The notes under the pieces: generated by a model | The model's database searches: none | Seen by the model: the letters and a program-made list of their open reading frames with translations, nothing else | What the model was told of the DNA's origin: nothing | Translations under genes and position numbers: made by a program | Part shown: positions 1 to 18,995 of the stretch, piece by piece | How the letters are laid out: every line of letters begins with the position of its first letter | Position numbering within the stretch: the stretch's first letter is position 1 | DNA from: Tubiluchus corallicola | Taxonomy: Eukaryota > Priapulida > Priapulimorpha > Priapulimorphida > Tubiluchidae | Length of the DNA: 62,000 bases | NCBI GenBank assembly: GCA_030141605.1 | Contig: JAQGDQ010000275.1 | Coordinates: 1-62,000, forward strand | Reading direction: 5' to 3'

Positions 1-99
1 AACAATAATTTTTTGAGTGAGTAACCAGTGAGTGATTTATAAATGCAGAGAAAAAAACGGGCAGCTCAATTTACTATTTGACTAAGTACTCAATAAATT

Positions 100-430
100 T
101 CAAATTTCTTTTTTGATAAAATACCAGAGCACACTCTTCGAAAACTATACAAAAGTATTAGAAATACGTTTTTTGGTGGATCAGTAATGCACACTGGGAT
201 GGTGGTTCAGTGAACTTTTGCCAATTGGTGCGAACATTCTAAATTATTAAGAATTTTCTTTTCTATTTATGCAAGCATTTCAGTCATTTGACCACAATGC
301 TAATTAAGTAATATAACTTTGTGTGAAAAACATAGATTTTGATGAAGCACGTGCGCATAGAGAGATTGCTAGCTTACTCAATACTTCAAAAGTGTGTCAC
401 TCAAGAACAGTTTTTGCTTAACAATCGAAT
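100..430 (+). mobile_element. Dispersed repeat R1, copy a (left part)
   Basis: Closely matches the reverse complement of 25,315-25,570, sharing blocks such as CACTGGGA and GCGAACATT followed by AAATTAT. It also matches 45,140-45,325. The right end of the same element resumes at about 1,775, so the minisatellite and CT tract at 440-1,757 sit inside this copy. No coding capacity was seen; the class is unknown. Confidence 0.6.
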
Positions 431-439
431 GTATTTTCA

Positions 440-1643
440 CCAAAAAGCATGGCAGCATTGTTTGCCCAACAGTAGAACATAGAATTTGTGTTAGAACATG
501 GTGCCATTGTTTGTCCAACAGCAGAGCATAGAATTTGTCTTAGAGCATGGCGCCATTGTTTGCCCAACAGCAGAGCATAGAATTTATATTAGAACATGAC
601 ACCATTGTTTGCCCAACAGCAGAGCACAGAATTTGTATTAGAACATGGCGCCATTGTTTGCCCAACAGCAGAGCATAGAATTTATATTAGAACATGACAC
701 CATTGTTTGCCCAACAGCAGAGCACAGAATTTGTATTAGAACATGGCGCCATTGTTTGCCCAACAGCAGAGCATAGAATTTATATTAGAACATGACACCA
801 TTGTTTGCCCAACAGCAGAGCATAGAATTTGTATTAGAACATGACACCATTGTTTGCCCAACAGCAGAGCACAGAATTTGTATTAGAACATGGCGCCATT
901 GTTTGCCCAACAGCAGAGCATAGAATTTATATTAGAACATGACACCATTGTTTGCCCAACGGCAGAGCACAGAATTTGTATTAGAACATGGCGCCATTGT
1001 TTGCCCAACAGCAGAGCATAGAATTTATATTAGAACATGACACCATTGTTTGCCCAACAGCAGAGCATAGAATTTGTATTAGAAAATGGCGCCAATGTTT
1101 GCCCAACAGCAGAGCATAGAATTTGTATTAGAAAATGGTGCCATTGTTTGCCCAACAGCAGAGCATAGAATTTGTATTAGAACATGGTGCCATTGTTTGC
1201 CAAACAGCAGAGCATAGAATTTATATTAGAACATGGTGCCATTGTTTGGCAAACAGCAGAGCATAGAATTTGTATTAGAAAATGGTGCCATTGTTTGCCC
1301 AACAGCAGAGCATAGAATTTGTATTAGAACATGGTGCCATTGTTTGCCAAACAGCAGAGCATAGAATTTATATTAGAACATGGTGCCATTGTTTGGCAAA
1401 CAGCAGAGCCTAGAATTTGTATTAGGACATGGCGCCCATTTTTTGCCCAACAGCAGAGCATAGAATTTGTATTAGAACATGACACCATTGTTTGCCCAAC
1501 AGCAGAGCACAGAATTTGTATTAGAACATGGCGCCATTGTTTGCCCAACAGCAGAGCATAGAATTTATATTAGAACATGACAGCATTGTTTGCCCAACAG
1601 CAGAGCATAGAATTTGTATTAGAACATGGTGCCCATTGTTTGC
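440..1643. repeat. 49-bp minisatellite, about 24 copies
   Basis: Tandem units of 49 bp built around ATTGTTTGCCCAACAGCAGA and GCATAGAATTTRTATTAGAA. In the central part two variants alternate: one with GGCGCC plus TATATT and one with GACACC plus TGTATT, giving a 98-bp higher-order period. Because 49 is not a multiple of three, the open frames here are accidental. Confidence 0.95.
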
Positions 1644-1661
1644 CTCTTTTTGCGCGAGGCT

Positions 1662-1761
<100 letters not shown>

Positions 1762-1774
1762 ACGCATCTAAATC

Positions 1775-1832
1775 TATGGTGGAAAGTTTTTTGGAAGGTA
1801 TTTTAAAATTGCCTTTTCTTCCTCATTAAATA
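1775..1832 (+). mobile_element. Dispersed repeat R1, copy a (right part)
   Basis: The block GTGGAAAGTTTTTTGG followed by TTTTAAAATTGCCTTTTCTTCC matches the end of the other R1 copies (for example 45,270-45,325). It is the continuation of the copy at 100-430. Confidence 0.5.
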
Positions 1833-1949
1833 ATATTATTTTTTGTAGATTGAAATTTTTTACGTGTTCAGTTTTTGTTCTTTGTTAGGTATATTATAAA
1901 AACAGTGAATAATTTAGCTCTTGTGCTCATATTGTGTGGTTTTTTTTAG

Positions 1950-2037
1950 AAAATGCCAGAATCCAGGAATCAGTGTGTACTGAATCACAACATTGTTCCT
2001 GTACAGCGAGTGCCAAGATATGAACTTTTACTTAAAG
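1950..2037 (+). CDS. FGD exon 8 (PVQRVPRYELLLK)
   Basis: 88 nt, begins in phase 0 after tttttttag and ends in phase 1 before gtgcgt. It encodes KMPESRNQ, then the hallmark PVQRVPRYELLLK of FGD DH domains. Confidence 0.9.
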
Positions 2038-3644
2038 GTGCGTTAAATCACATTTAAATTTTACAAAAATAATCTGATCTCGTTAAATATATGTGTTCAG
2101 TCTTACTTCTGTAGATTAGATTAGATTAGATTATTTTCATTTATCTCTTCTATACGCACATAGATAGCAAATAAATACATGAGCAAAAAGTTATTAGTTC
2201 AGAGAAAGGATGACAAGTAATCATATGGGTTCTCAAGTCAGCCACAGTTCTAATTAAAGTTAATAAAACAAATGGCTTTAAAAAACGTGACATCAAGAAC
2301 GAAAATAACATGCAAAATTTTGCAAATTGACACAAATAGCTTAAAAACAAAATAAATTAAATACTATCGAATTATATAAACAAAAAGTTATGAGAGAAAT
2401 AGTGATTGTAAAATGAAATGTAAAAACAAATAAAGGTAAAATAAGCATACTCCAAGAAGAAGAGCAAAGTTTCAATATAACAATCAAAGGAAAATGGACT
2501 ATAATTTATGTACAGCGTAATGAATTAGTAAAACAATGTTCACACACCATAATGTGTAATGGCAAAATACTATGTTATTGTAGTTATTAATTCTGCAATT
2601 TTTTTAATCTGAAGATTAAAATGTGTTTTTGATACTTTTGCAGAGTACTTGAAACGTCTGCCAGCTGATTCTCCAGATAGGGCTGATGCAGAGAGTAAGT
2701 GAAACTTGAACTTTAGTCAAAAAAAGTAGTTTAGGTATTAATACTCTACTCAACTTTTAGCCATTTTTTTACAGTTTGTTAAACAGTGTCACCTGAATAT
2801 CAGTGACCCGTATGACATGCAGTTTTAAGATGCGTAGAACAGTTCAAGAGTCAATACGATGTTTATAAAAACAGATAGATACGCAAACTACTTTTGTGTA
2901 TCCAGTGGCTGCAGTGAATGTAAAAAATTGAAGATTTTTCATCGGCGAATTATTGAATTCTTAAGCACTTTGTGCAAAAATCAATATTGTTAAAAGGACT
3001 ACAGTCAAGCCTCATTATAATCCCCCCTTTATAATGCCTAATACTCAAATGTTTAGAAAAACAAAATATCTATATCTGTGTAGACATATAAGTACTAATG
3101 CACCTCTTTATGATGCCAACTTTATTGCAGTCCCAAAGTAGCTGGTATATAAAGGTTTGACTACATCATATTTTTCAAGTTGTTAGCTTTTTTATTAACA
3201 TTTTAATGAATGTATTGTAAATACTTGCCCCATATTAAATTTTACATATTTTATACTTGCATGTTTTCAACTTCCATCAGGTTAATGTGTTCTTACATTT
3301 TGCTTTAGGCAAAACTGGTGCATATATTTGCTCATTAGGCAAATGTGCACTTTCAATGCCTTGTAAGGCTTGTGCGCTGCATGTTGTTAGAAAAGCAGCG
3401 TGTTCTTTGTTGATTATGGCAACATGATGAAGCCAATTTTCTTCAAAGAAACTTTAGCATAAATGAGCACACAGAAGCTTTTTGTTTCAGTAGTCGAACA
3501 GAGAAGTTACTGCCTGGCCAGTTTTTCTGAAAGTCGCAAATCGTATTATTGTTTTATTTTCATATTTTGTTGCATATTTTTGCAGAGGCGCTTAGTCAAG
3601 TGTCATCGGCGGCTCACCATATCAACAACATGATGCGCAGAATT
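1950..3644 (+). CDS. FGD-family RhoGEF, second half of DH domain (three plus-strand exons)
   Basis: Three exons (1950-2037, 2644-2694, 3586-3644) splice in phase with good acceptors (tttttttag, ttttgcag, tttttgcag) and donors (gtgcgt, gtaagt, gtaagt). The 66-residue product contains PVQRVPRYELLLK, EYLKRLPADSPDRADAE and SSAAHHINNMMRRI, the conserved C-terminal half of the DH (RhoGEF) domain of the FGD/frabin family, whose members activate Cdc42. Seen: the first exon starts in phase 0 and aligns without a gap after the last minus-strand exon at 8,217. Inferred: both belong to one gene split by an inversion. PH, FYVE and second PH exons were not found after 3,644. Alternative: a second, partial FGD copy. 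Confidence 0.85.
2118..2350 (-). mobile_element. Probable LINE 3' end with (AATCT)n tail
   Basis: Read on the minus strand, an AT-rich segment ends in four tandem AATCT units at 2,118-2,140, the usual look of a non-LTR retrotransposon 3' terminus. No recognisable reverse-transcriptase residues remain. It lies in the intron between FGD exons 8 and 9. Confidence 0.35.
2644..2694 (+). CDS. FGD exon 9
   Basis: 51 nt between ttttgcag and gtaagt, entered in phase 1 and left in phase 1. It encodes EYLKRLPADSPDRADAE, matching the FGD DH helix that follows the PVQR motif. Confidence 0.9.
3586..3644 (+). CDS. FGD exon 10
   Basis: 59 nt between tttttgcag and gtaagt. It encodes KALSQVSSAAHHINNMMRRI and ends in phase 0. 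This is the last DH helix; a PH-domain exon should follow but none was recognised to the right. Confidence 0.88.
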
Positions 3645-3805
3645 GTAAGTATTTGATCAGCCGCACTATCAGCGACTTTTACGTGGTTTTGGTTTTGAAT
3701 TAGGTGCCATTCATCTAATACATGAAAGAACCAGCCTCTAGCCTAACAATTTCTGTAAAATTCAATCCTAAGTCTCTTTACCACCTCATTTGTGCCTAAT
3801 AAATA

Positions 3806-3807
<2 letters not shown>

Positions 3808-3894
<87 letters not shown>

Positions 3895-3990
3895 TAATAA
3901 TAATAATAATAACAATAATAATAATGATGATGATAATGATAATAATAATAATAATAACAACAACAACAACAACAATAATAATAATAATGA
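3808..3990. repeat. (AAT)n microsatellite with GAT and CAA interruptions
   Basis: About 180 bp of AAT/TAA units, then short GAT, AAC and AAT blocks. It starts about 165 bp after the FGD exon 10 donor. Confidence 0.95.
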
Positions 3991-5250
3991 AACGGTTCCC
4001 TTGATGTACAGTGAGAGTATGCATGATAGAAAAGGTGCATAAAAACCTACCTTGTAACGCTTGGGAGCCACAACATTAAAAACTTTGCATATGAAGGCCT
4101 GTGTCAGTTGATTTCTGGTACAGAGTACTAGAAAGACTACCGTATGCACAGCTGGAAATTTCCAGATATAAGAATGACAATTTACCTTCTGCTTTGACCT
4201 CCACAGTAAAACTAATGGCTGTGTAAGCTATTCAGATAGGTGAGCATAGCCTATGCATCGTCCTGGTCATCTATAAGTAAAAGGTGTCACCACTATATCT
4301 GTGGTACAAGTGGAGCCAGCGGTTGGCTCAACTCAACTGTTGAAACCCCCTTTGGTTGTCAAGCTCAATCTCTAAATGTGACAAAAATATATTTGCCTAA
4401 ACGGGTCCCTTTTCTTCTGTTACACTGGTAATTAAATGTACAATGTCTGCAAATATATGCAGTTAAACTGAGACTGAATTTTACCCGTGTTACCTGAAGT
4501 TTAGTTCAAAATCAATTTTCAATGTTGAGAAATGCTAACTGCGTTCGTTATGGGAATGAGTGACTACAGGCGAGTGCTGGGTTGAAACTGAAAATGGGCA
4601 TTTTCCAAACACACCAATTAACAATTGTCTCGGCTTGCTATGCTTATTAAAAAGAATTCAGTCTTTTCTTAGTGTATGAGTTAGATATTTTTGTGTGATA
4701 CATGAGCTTTTTTGAATCCTTACTTTTCGTGGGTATGGTGTGTATATTCAGACACTAAATGTTATTAGAAGACACTCAGAATAATTCTGCATTAATGTAA
4801 ATCATTGTTTTTACTTTTTTTCTTTTTCAAAGCCCTGGCTTTACTTCTGCATGACCGTGTATAAACTTATGAAATCAGTGTTGTGGCTGAGTTACTACGC
4901 GAGTGAGCAATTATCCATGTTAATTCAGCGTGGGTTTTATTGTGTACACGAGTAAATGGAGTGGTTTGACCTACCTACCTAAATTATTTATGCTTTGGGG
5001 CTTTACATTTGAGGACCACTTTCATTTTCTGTTGGCAATTAGCCGAACAACACAACCTATTAAAGAACCAATTGACTAACCTAGACCAAAATGACCTACT
5101 AGCCAACGTGTCAACCAGCCGATTCAACAGTCAACCAACTGATCTGCCACATGAGGCAGCCACATTTTCACAGTCGGCAATAATAGCTCTTTGAGCTAAT
5201 GCTAATTGTTCACTCAAAAGCAGACATTATTATTATTATTATTATTATTA

Positions 5251-5332
<82 letters not shown>

Positions 5333-6720
5333 GACTAGTTATATTATTAGCAGATCTGTAAAACAGGCTTTTGTCAATATATGCAGCAACATAAACCAAA
5401 TTCATTTAGTAGCGCAAACACTTTATTATTGACTGTTATTCCTGTACACTACGTTGTGACTACTAGATTAAAACTACAAAGGCTCAAATCAGTTGAAACT
5501 GGTTAGCCTTGGGCAATACATCAGAAACCAGTCAGGTGAGAAATTGATTCACTGTAGTCTAACTTGCTGTAAAGTTGTAATGTTGCTGTATTAGACATTC
5601 GGCCAATTAGTAAGTCAACCAGCTAGGCAAGCAGTCAGTCAGTTTGTCAGTCATTCAGTAATTTGGTTAGTCAGTTGGTCAACTGATGGCTGCGTACAAT
5701 GTGAACAGTGACTTTTGAAAACTGTTGCTTCTCATATTTTTATCTTAATAGTGCAGCACTTTCTTCTTAATTGCTGTGCTTTCTGTGCAGCGATACTTGG
5801 CATGTCCAACCTTGAATAGTGAAAACAGACCTGCCAACCATTTGATGTAAAAATGAGTATGAAGTGTAGAAAGCCCAAGGATCACCTCACCCTGGCTAGG
5901 ATCTAGGGGACAAATTATGTGTCAAAACTTTTGCTTTTTTTAGTGTCAAAATCGAATTACCAAAAAATAAAACAGTTAAGGTAATTTTTTTAAGTTATGT
6001 TATGTAATGTTATGGCAGTTCGTATGTTTTATATATAAATGTTCTTTTGTACACAAAAAAACACATGAGAAAAACTCAATAGCTATAAAGAAGTTCTAAA
6101 GGTGGTGAGTTTCATTTTACTGTAGTTCTCATAAACTTTATTTTATCACTCAGTAGTGATACCATACATTGCTCTCTCTATCAAGTCACATACTTACAAT
6201 GCTATCTGTAAAAACCAACTGCCCAGGTAAAATTTTCCATGAAGTGAAAGGAAGCCAGCAATTCAATGAAGGTAAATGTTATGCATACTACTTCAAGGAT
6301 GAAAGTTTAGACTGTACACAGTGAAATAAACTAGTTTCATAGCTGTAATTTCTTGTATAGGATTTTAATTTAATATTTTAACAAGAGAATGCCATAATAC
6401 AACTATTGATAATAATTACAAACTAATAATTAATAAAAATAAGATCAAGAAACGACATGACAATAGCATGGGTCAAAAGAATTCAATTTTCAAAAATTGC
6501 AATATCCTTTAATGTACATTGTGAGGCTCATGAATGCTACTGTATTATCGAGAATAGTATCGATGGTTTTGTTGTAGTTGGTACTGATGGCCAAACAAAG
6601 CCAGATGATTTGTAATCGCACCACACATATTTTGTGTATGAATTTGCAGAATGCGTGAGAATTGAAATTTGACGCACGTGCGAGTGCAAAAGACTTAAAA
6701 TGCATGTGGCACCTGCTTAA
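3991..6720. other. No gene recognised; includes (ATT)n at 5228-5331
   Basis: The stretch holds short chance open frames and one long ATT tract. CAGT-rich text occurs near 5,600-5,680. No conserved domain, PH-domain exon or credible exon set was seen on either strand. Confidence 0.5.
5228..5331. repeat. (ATT)n microsatellite
   Basis: About 104 bp of ATT units with one GTT interruption. It is the reverse complement in sequence of the AAT tract at 3,808, so the two form an inverted pair 1.2 kb apart. Confidence 0.97.
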
Positions 6721-6721
6721 T

Positions 6722-7240
6722 TTACTTAGTTTAATTTAGTTTATTCACATCTATTAGTACATAAAACGACATTCATAAAAAAACGGTACAACTACTAGCA
6801 CACTAAATAATTAGCAATTATTAAAATGTGCAGGAGGACACACAGAGCAAAGCTACTTACATGTGTCTACCAAATTTAAGAAGCCTTGTTAAATCAGCAT
6901 ATTCAAGTCTTTTACGAAATAACTTAACATTTCCAGTAGTAACTAATGGTGAACCATTTACAGAAGCAGGCAATAAGTTCCATATTGAAACAACACGATT
7001 TGAGAAAAATTCATGAAAGTGTGTTTTACATGTACTCCTTACAAAGAGTTTTAATGAGTCATTACTTTTAGTTTTATTATTTAAAGCTTTGGTAAAAAAT
7101 GTTCCCTGTTTAAATCAGCATCCTTAGGCATAATCTTGTAACACATGCACAACTCAGAAATTATACGTCTTTTTTCTAATGATTTAAGACTCAGAATTTG
7201 TAATCTATGTGGATATGACTCATAATGCGTGAGAGTTTGC
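6722..7240 (-). mobile_element. Truncated LINE (CR1/L2-like), RT C-terminus and 3' tail
   Basis: On the minus strand two overlapping frames read THYESYPHRLQILSLKSLEKRR and then KLFVRSTCKTHFHEFFSNRVV, SIWNLLPASV and LFRKRLE, stopping at 6,857-6,859. This is the pattern at the end of CR1/L2-type reverse-transcriptase proteins (leucine-rich helix, then R-x-x-x-x-WN-x-LP). A frameshift or stop near 7,075 breaks the frame, so it is dead. After the stop comes AATAAA and an AAACTA-like tail near 6,722-6,745, the typical 3' end. Only the last part of the element remains, as usual for 5'-truncated insertions. Confidence 0.8.
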
Positions 7241-8216
7241 GCTAATGTTTTACATTATGGTTGGAACTGAGATTATAGTTAGAGTGGAACAGTTAAGCTT
7301 AACACTTTGTCAAATATTACATGTAAGAATATTGCAACATATGTCTAATAACTTTGTCTATAAACTATACACTCATAATATAGTCAGTTCAATAAATAAA
7401 CTGATGTCAGTATACCAACGAAATCGACTGATTATTTAGACGTCCTCTTTACTATAGTTAGGTTCGATTGCAGGCCTAAACAGCAAACAAAGACGATACT
7501 GAATTATGCAAAACATGTTGCAGTTCGCAACTAATAAATCAATAACTACCAGATATTACAATGGAGCATATTTCAGCTCTCCACAACTCATGTTATCAAT
7601 TTGTGGAATGGCGGTGAAAAGAAAAGTTTTTTTGGAAAGCATATAAACTGCACTTACTCCTCTGGTGGCAATAGTTTCATTCTTTTGCATACATGTCACA
7701 CCAGGTAACAGGGAAATAAACAGCTGTATAGTTACCGCATCGCTGGCATCTAACGAGCCGTTAAAACCAGACGCATTTTTCAAAGCTTCTTGGAATCAAT
7801 AAGAAAAGAATCATTAACAAGTGCTAAGAAGAAGTCTGTTAAGTTTGTTTTTTAGTTTCACACGATATTGACCATTTCATAAACAACCTACTATATGATA
7901 ACTTTTATTAAATTTTTGTTAGGAAAATCCAACGTTTCCACTGCACACTAGCACTCATTGTCAAGAAACAAAGAATTATTTGAAATTCAGACAATTTAGT
8001 TCCTGGCAATGACTGCTAATCTTTACAGCAGCGCAAACGCTCGATTTTCCTATTAAAAATGCAACAAAGTCTATTATATAGCACGCTATTTATGAAACAG
8101 ATATTGTTCTTCTGATAAAAAATTTGAAAACTTCATATTGATCACGTTTTTTTATGAAATTATCAACACCAGTGGGTACTTATAGAAGAAGTTTGAGAGG
8201 TAACACTAAAACGTAC
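7241..8216. other. Intronic or breakpoint region without recognised exon
   Basis: Lies between the LINE fragment and FGD exon 7, so it probably belongs to intron 7 and may contain the right inversion breakpoint. No DH or PH motif was found in it on either strand. Confidence 0.4.
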
Positions 8217-14793
<6,577 letters not shown>

Positions 14794-14805
<12 letters not shown>

Positions 14806-14879
14806 TATGAAAAGGAAGCACAGCAGATGAACTTCACAAACTTTCTCTTGTTTTCCCTAGGTCTGTTTTATAGTAGAAC
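14794..14879 (-). CDS. FGD exon 1 (5' UTR and start codon)
   Basis: 86 nt between ctgtttttttcag and gtaagt. The only ATG in usable frame is at 14,805 and codes MNKQ before the donor; TAG at 14,859-14,857 closes that frame upstream. The good acceptor in front implies at least one further 5' UTR exon to the right. Confidence 0.75.
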
Positions 14880-15332
14880 CTGAAAAAAACAGATATCGTA
14901 GAAAAAACCCTTTTGCTGTTTTATGATAAATGCATAAATTTGCATTCTAATAAAGCAAGTTTGTAATCAAAAATATAAATTTTTATGACATCAAAGCATA
15001 AATAACAATAATTTTTCAGCATTTTAGCTTTTTCGTGCAAAATGAATTGCACTTACATGTCAAGTGACCTTCCTATAAACCATAAGCACTATCCACATAT
15101 TTTCATTAAAACCACCATCTATGCTCAATGCACATAAGTCAAAACAAAAAGTTTAATGAGTTTTAGTATTTGCAATAAAACAAACAATAAAATTCATCAC
15201 AGGAAACTCAGCACGCGCCGCAGGATAATTATTCCAGTTTGCAGCTTTACAAAATGCAATACAAGGAACCCAATATAATGATAAAAAGAGCCATGAAAGC
15301 CGTCACAAACTAATGAAATGCACTTTGTTTAC

Positions 15333-15338
15333 TTTATT
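15333..15338 (-). terminator. Poly(A) signal AATAAA
   Basis: AATAAA on the minus strand, about 36 bp after the stop codon at 15,374-15,376. It supports a transcript end for the exon at 15,374-15,535. Confidence 0.55.
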
Positions 15339-15373
15339 AATTCATCACACCCAGTTCTGGATGCCTCTGATGT

Positions 15374-15535
15374 CTAAACTAGCTGTCCAAATGTAATAGA
15401 TACATCATGCAGAGTTTTAAGCCGGGTGGCGAGGATGGGTATTTTCGTTGGCAGTTCACCAAGCTCATTCGACAAAAATTTGCTACAAACATCGTGTACA
15501 GCGTTTCCAACATTTTGTAAGGAAAGCAAATACCC
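15374..15535 (-). CDS. Terminal exon of an unidentified gene
   Basis: Minus strand, acceptor tgtatttcag then 53 codons and TAG, with AATAAA shortly after. The peptide starts GYLLSLQNVGNAVHDVC and ends TLHDVSITFGQLV; its heptad-like leucine pattern suggests amphipathic helices. I do not recognise the family. The preceding exons must lie to the right and were not found. It ends about 500 bp before FGD exon 1 on the same strand, so it could also be an alternative upstream transcript unit. A chance frame remains possible. Confidence 0.45.
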   Translation of the reverse strand, partial: GYLLSLQNVGNAVHDVCSKFLSNELGELPTKIPILATRLKTLHDVSITFGQLV

Positions 15536-16214
15536 CTGAAATACATTCAGCTGGCTTAATTGCTGACGTGAAAGCAAAAATTTGAACAGATGTAAGGAAG
15601 GGTGGTTCTAAGACGTAAATGAAACGCCGAAAAATCCTAGAGAAAACCGGGAGACAGCTACAACCAAAATTTCCAACAAAATGGCAATGATTTCTACGAC
15701 TGTATGAAGCACTTCATACTTTAACAGATGTTTGAACAGACACTCCATCTAGACATTTTCAATAGATTTTCATAATTATTATTGACTCAATTGACGGCGC
15801 CGAGCGTAGTGTAACAGTAAGACTAAGTGTAAAAAATTTCGTTACAAAATACAATTTCATGTTTTTTTCCCATCAAAATTCCATAGCTCAATGTTTTTTT
15901 TTGCTAAATAATGCAACGACCAACAATAGAATAATAATTGTATTCACAATCTCCACATTTAGTTACGACAGCCGCTAAGCAGAAATAGGATTATGGAATT
16001 AGGCAAATTTAGTTGTTGATTTATTGTCACATAAAATAAAAATAGCATAAAATCAGTTTTTCATTCATCGCCGTCACCGTATCATGTAAGTAGGGCCATT
16101 CTTACGGCCTCGTCGACCAACGTGACAAGGTAAACATTAAAAAGTTGATGAAATTATGAAGAAAGTCGGGAGCCAGGGTTACTTTATAGATTCTGCATTT
16201 TCCGAGCATATTTT

Positions 16215-16252
16215 TTCTGATTTGGTCAAGTACAGAAAAGACCAAATCAGAA
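16215..16252. repeat. Perfect 13-bp-stem hairpin
   Basis: TTCTGATTTGGTC (16,215-16,227) is followed after 12 bases by its exact reverse complement GACCAAATCAGAA (16,240-16,252). No U-tract, tRNA or snRNA signature is present. Confidence 0.85.
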
Positions 16253-17730
16253 TAATAATTTATTACTACTGTGTAGTGTGTACACCTTCTACCATCAATA
16301 TTAGCTTTGCGATTTTTACGCAAGTTAGACATGTAGTTAACAATATGTTTTTTCTGATGATGACATTTTTCTTATTGGTTGTATTTCTTTGCCTTTACAA
16401 CTTTAACTTGGATACGTTCGTTTTCGTACAAATTTTTAATAAATTAATTCTTGAATACAGAAATACAGATACAGCAGTGAGAGATTAAGTTTTAGATTCT
16501 ACCTGTTTTGAGCTTTTCCTTGCACAACTTTCTGTTATTCAATTTTGTCGTGAGCATTAAAGTTATTAAAATAAGAAGATTATAGTCGTTTAAGCCTCAG
16601 ATTTGGATTTTTCCCAATTCCAAAACTGCAAGAAAACTTGAACGATTCATTTAAATGATATCAGCTTTCCAGCAGCCCTACAAGATAATTTTCGTGCATT
16701 TCGTGCAGTCTATTGTGCCCATTGAATTAATACTATAAGGTGTTAGAAGCGCTGCAAAAAGACACTACGGTTTTTACTGATGTATAATTTTTTACAATTG
16801 ACTGAATAACCTGGTTATAGCAGCAGTGAAAACTGGCTTTTCTTAGCGGCGTAAAGAGTTGTTTGCAGAATAGAAGACAAACGTCAATTTCTTGTAGAAA
16901 CACAACGGCAAGGAGCGGCTCAGAGTAAAATGCACCGTGTGTTTTGTTAAAAAACACAACCAGAATGCACTGAACAAATACAACTGAACACGAGCACCAG
17001 AGATGTTGTGTGGGGCCAAGGGCGACCACATTTGATTGAAAAAAGCTCAACTGAAAAGGAAATGAGCATTTTACAATTCATGTTCAAGAGCTAAAAATAA
17101 ATCAGATTGGATACGTTTTTTTTAGTTTAGTACTAAAAAAACATTTCCGGGAAATTAACGAAAGCACAAAATGATCATACGCTTAGCTACAGCTAATATA
17201 ACGAACTATAGTTGGGATAAAATTGCGTCTGACCCTGACATAGAGTTTAGACTAAACACTTGCGCATATAGATACTTTACTTACTAAAGGAATAAACACA
17301 CCCCGTCACCAATAAATCTGAAATTATAGTAAACGTTTACTAACTTTTAATGCTTTTAACGCTGCTAACGAAACGAATCTTTTCTAGTCTCGCATGGCGT
17401 CGTACGACGCTTATAAAACATTATTTTGTAATTACTTATGACCTTTTTATTATTTTTGAGAGCCGATAATCGTTTTCAATCTAAACCAGCTTCGTAATCA
17501 TTTTAGTCATTTTTTTCTTATGACAATCAATAAAGATCTTTGACCGTTGCATTAGTTAATAGAGATGTTGTGTTTTACGATGGACAATAAAGAAGGAAAA
17601 ATTGTTAAGCGATAAGTAATTACTGCGGCAGAAATGTCTGGCTAACGGGTAACAGCTAACAGGATTTGCAATGTTTTTAACACAGAAACAATTTTTATTG
17701 TTGTATTTATTGTGAGTGACAATTTCTAAC
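16253..17730. other. No feature recognised
   Basis: AT-rich sequence with only short chance frames; no splice-consistent exons and no repeats shared with the rest of the window were seen. Confidence 0.4.
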
Positions 17731-17739
17731 TGTTACAAA

Positions 17740-18042
17740 TACATATGATGGCATAACAACAATAAGCAATATAAACAACAACAATAAGCAATATAAACAA
17801 CAACGACAATAGTGGTAGCGGCAGTTGCAGCAGCAGCAACAGCAGCAGAAGCAACAACAACAAGAACAAGAACAACAACAACAGCTACAGGCTACAGTAA
17901 CAACAACAGCGACGACAGCAACGACGACGGCGAAGACGATAGAGACAACGACAACAACAACAGCAGCAGTAGCAACAACAACAACAAAAAACAGCAGTGG
18001 CAGCTGCAGCAGCAGCTGCAGCAACAACAACAACAACAACGA
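17740..18042. repeat. CAA/CAG-rich trinucleotide region
   Basis: A duplicated ~28-bp unit (AATAAGCAATATAAACAACAAC) is followed by irregular CAA, CAG, ACG and GAC triplets to 18,042. Frames could read poly-Gln, poly-Thr or poly-Asn, but no flanking exon structure supports coding. Confidence 0.9.
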
Positions 18043-18794
18043 GATGGTTTGCGTTTACATTTAGAGAAAGGGAATTAATCGTTGATTTTATTCCCTATTG
18101 TACGTTAGAGTCGCTAACTCCACTTAGAGTTAACATGTTATTATTTTTTACTAATATGTCTAGAAGTATTTAATCTCTGTACTAATTTGGGTTCATTGAG
18201 TTTCCTTTGATACTTTTATAGTAATCATACATACAATGTATATATTCTGTTCATACATACAATGCACCCATAGAATCACACAGCATTAAATTAAATTCGT
18301 GATCCTACATTTTTCACTGAGGTCTGCAATATCACATTTGACAAAATGACTGCTGGCACCCTAATGAAATTTTATTCTGACCAGCTGCAATGCTATCTTA
18401 ATATAAATACGTCAGGGCTGCGCGTATTTATTTAGCCTATCCTGTACAAAACTTTTTTGACTCAACGTTTAACGATGTCCCGCTGAAAGTAATTACCGAA
18501 TTTTAGAAGCCTGCAGAAAAACAGAGTTTCTAAATTGGCATTTCCGCAACCAAAACTGATTTTCTCAACGCTAATTAATTAAGTTAACGTACGAAGGCCA
18601 ACCTGCTACGCTCTCTTATAAGGGCATGTAACAACAGTGATCCAATACGTGCTCCTCTGGGATTATACCCAATTAAATTGGAACAGCTTCATTACTGGAA
18701 GCAGAAAGAAGTATAATTGTAATTAGATGGAATTTTCTACTGGCCGTTTTTGAAACTTGGTAACAATTAAGCACGCGAGGTGTTTGTAAGTTTT

Positions 18795-18995
18795 ACAATT
18801 AGAACTTGCGTTAACGGGGGAGACAAGGCATTTTTAAAATAGATCCCAAAAACTTTCCACTTAAAGTTATATTAGTTTGCATTACGTTTAAGTGTTTGAA
18901 AGACTTATGTAAGTTTATACAGCATTACTGCTATGCGTAATAAGACAGGTAAATAAGTGATGCAGAATTTCAAGACGGTTTTTTAGCTTTACGTA
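18795..18995 (-). mobile_element. Dispersed repeat R1, copy c
   Basis: The reverse complement carries AAGCTAAAAAACCGTCTTGAA, AGTAATGCTGTATAAA, AAGTCTTTC and GGAAAGTTTTTGGGAT, in the same order as 44,855-45,325 but without about 230 bp present in that copy. Confidence 0.65.

Noticed and set aside
4060-4150. Minus-strand exon-like segment (FICKVFNVVAPKRYK before gtaggt)
   Set aside because: No family recognised, no neighbours, and it adjoins an AAT repeat; probably chance.
7556-7798. Possible minus-strand exon (EALKNASGFNGSLD...) with acceptor ccaag and donor gtaagt
   Set aside because: Its entry phase does not fit FGD exon 7 (phase 0), the acceptor is poor and no domain is recognised.
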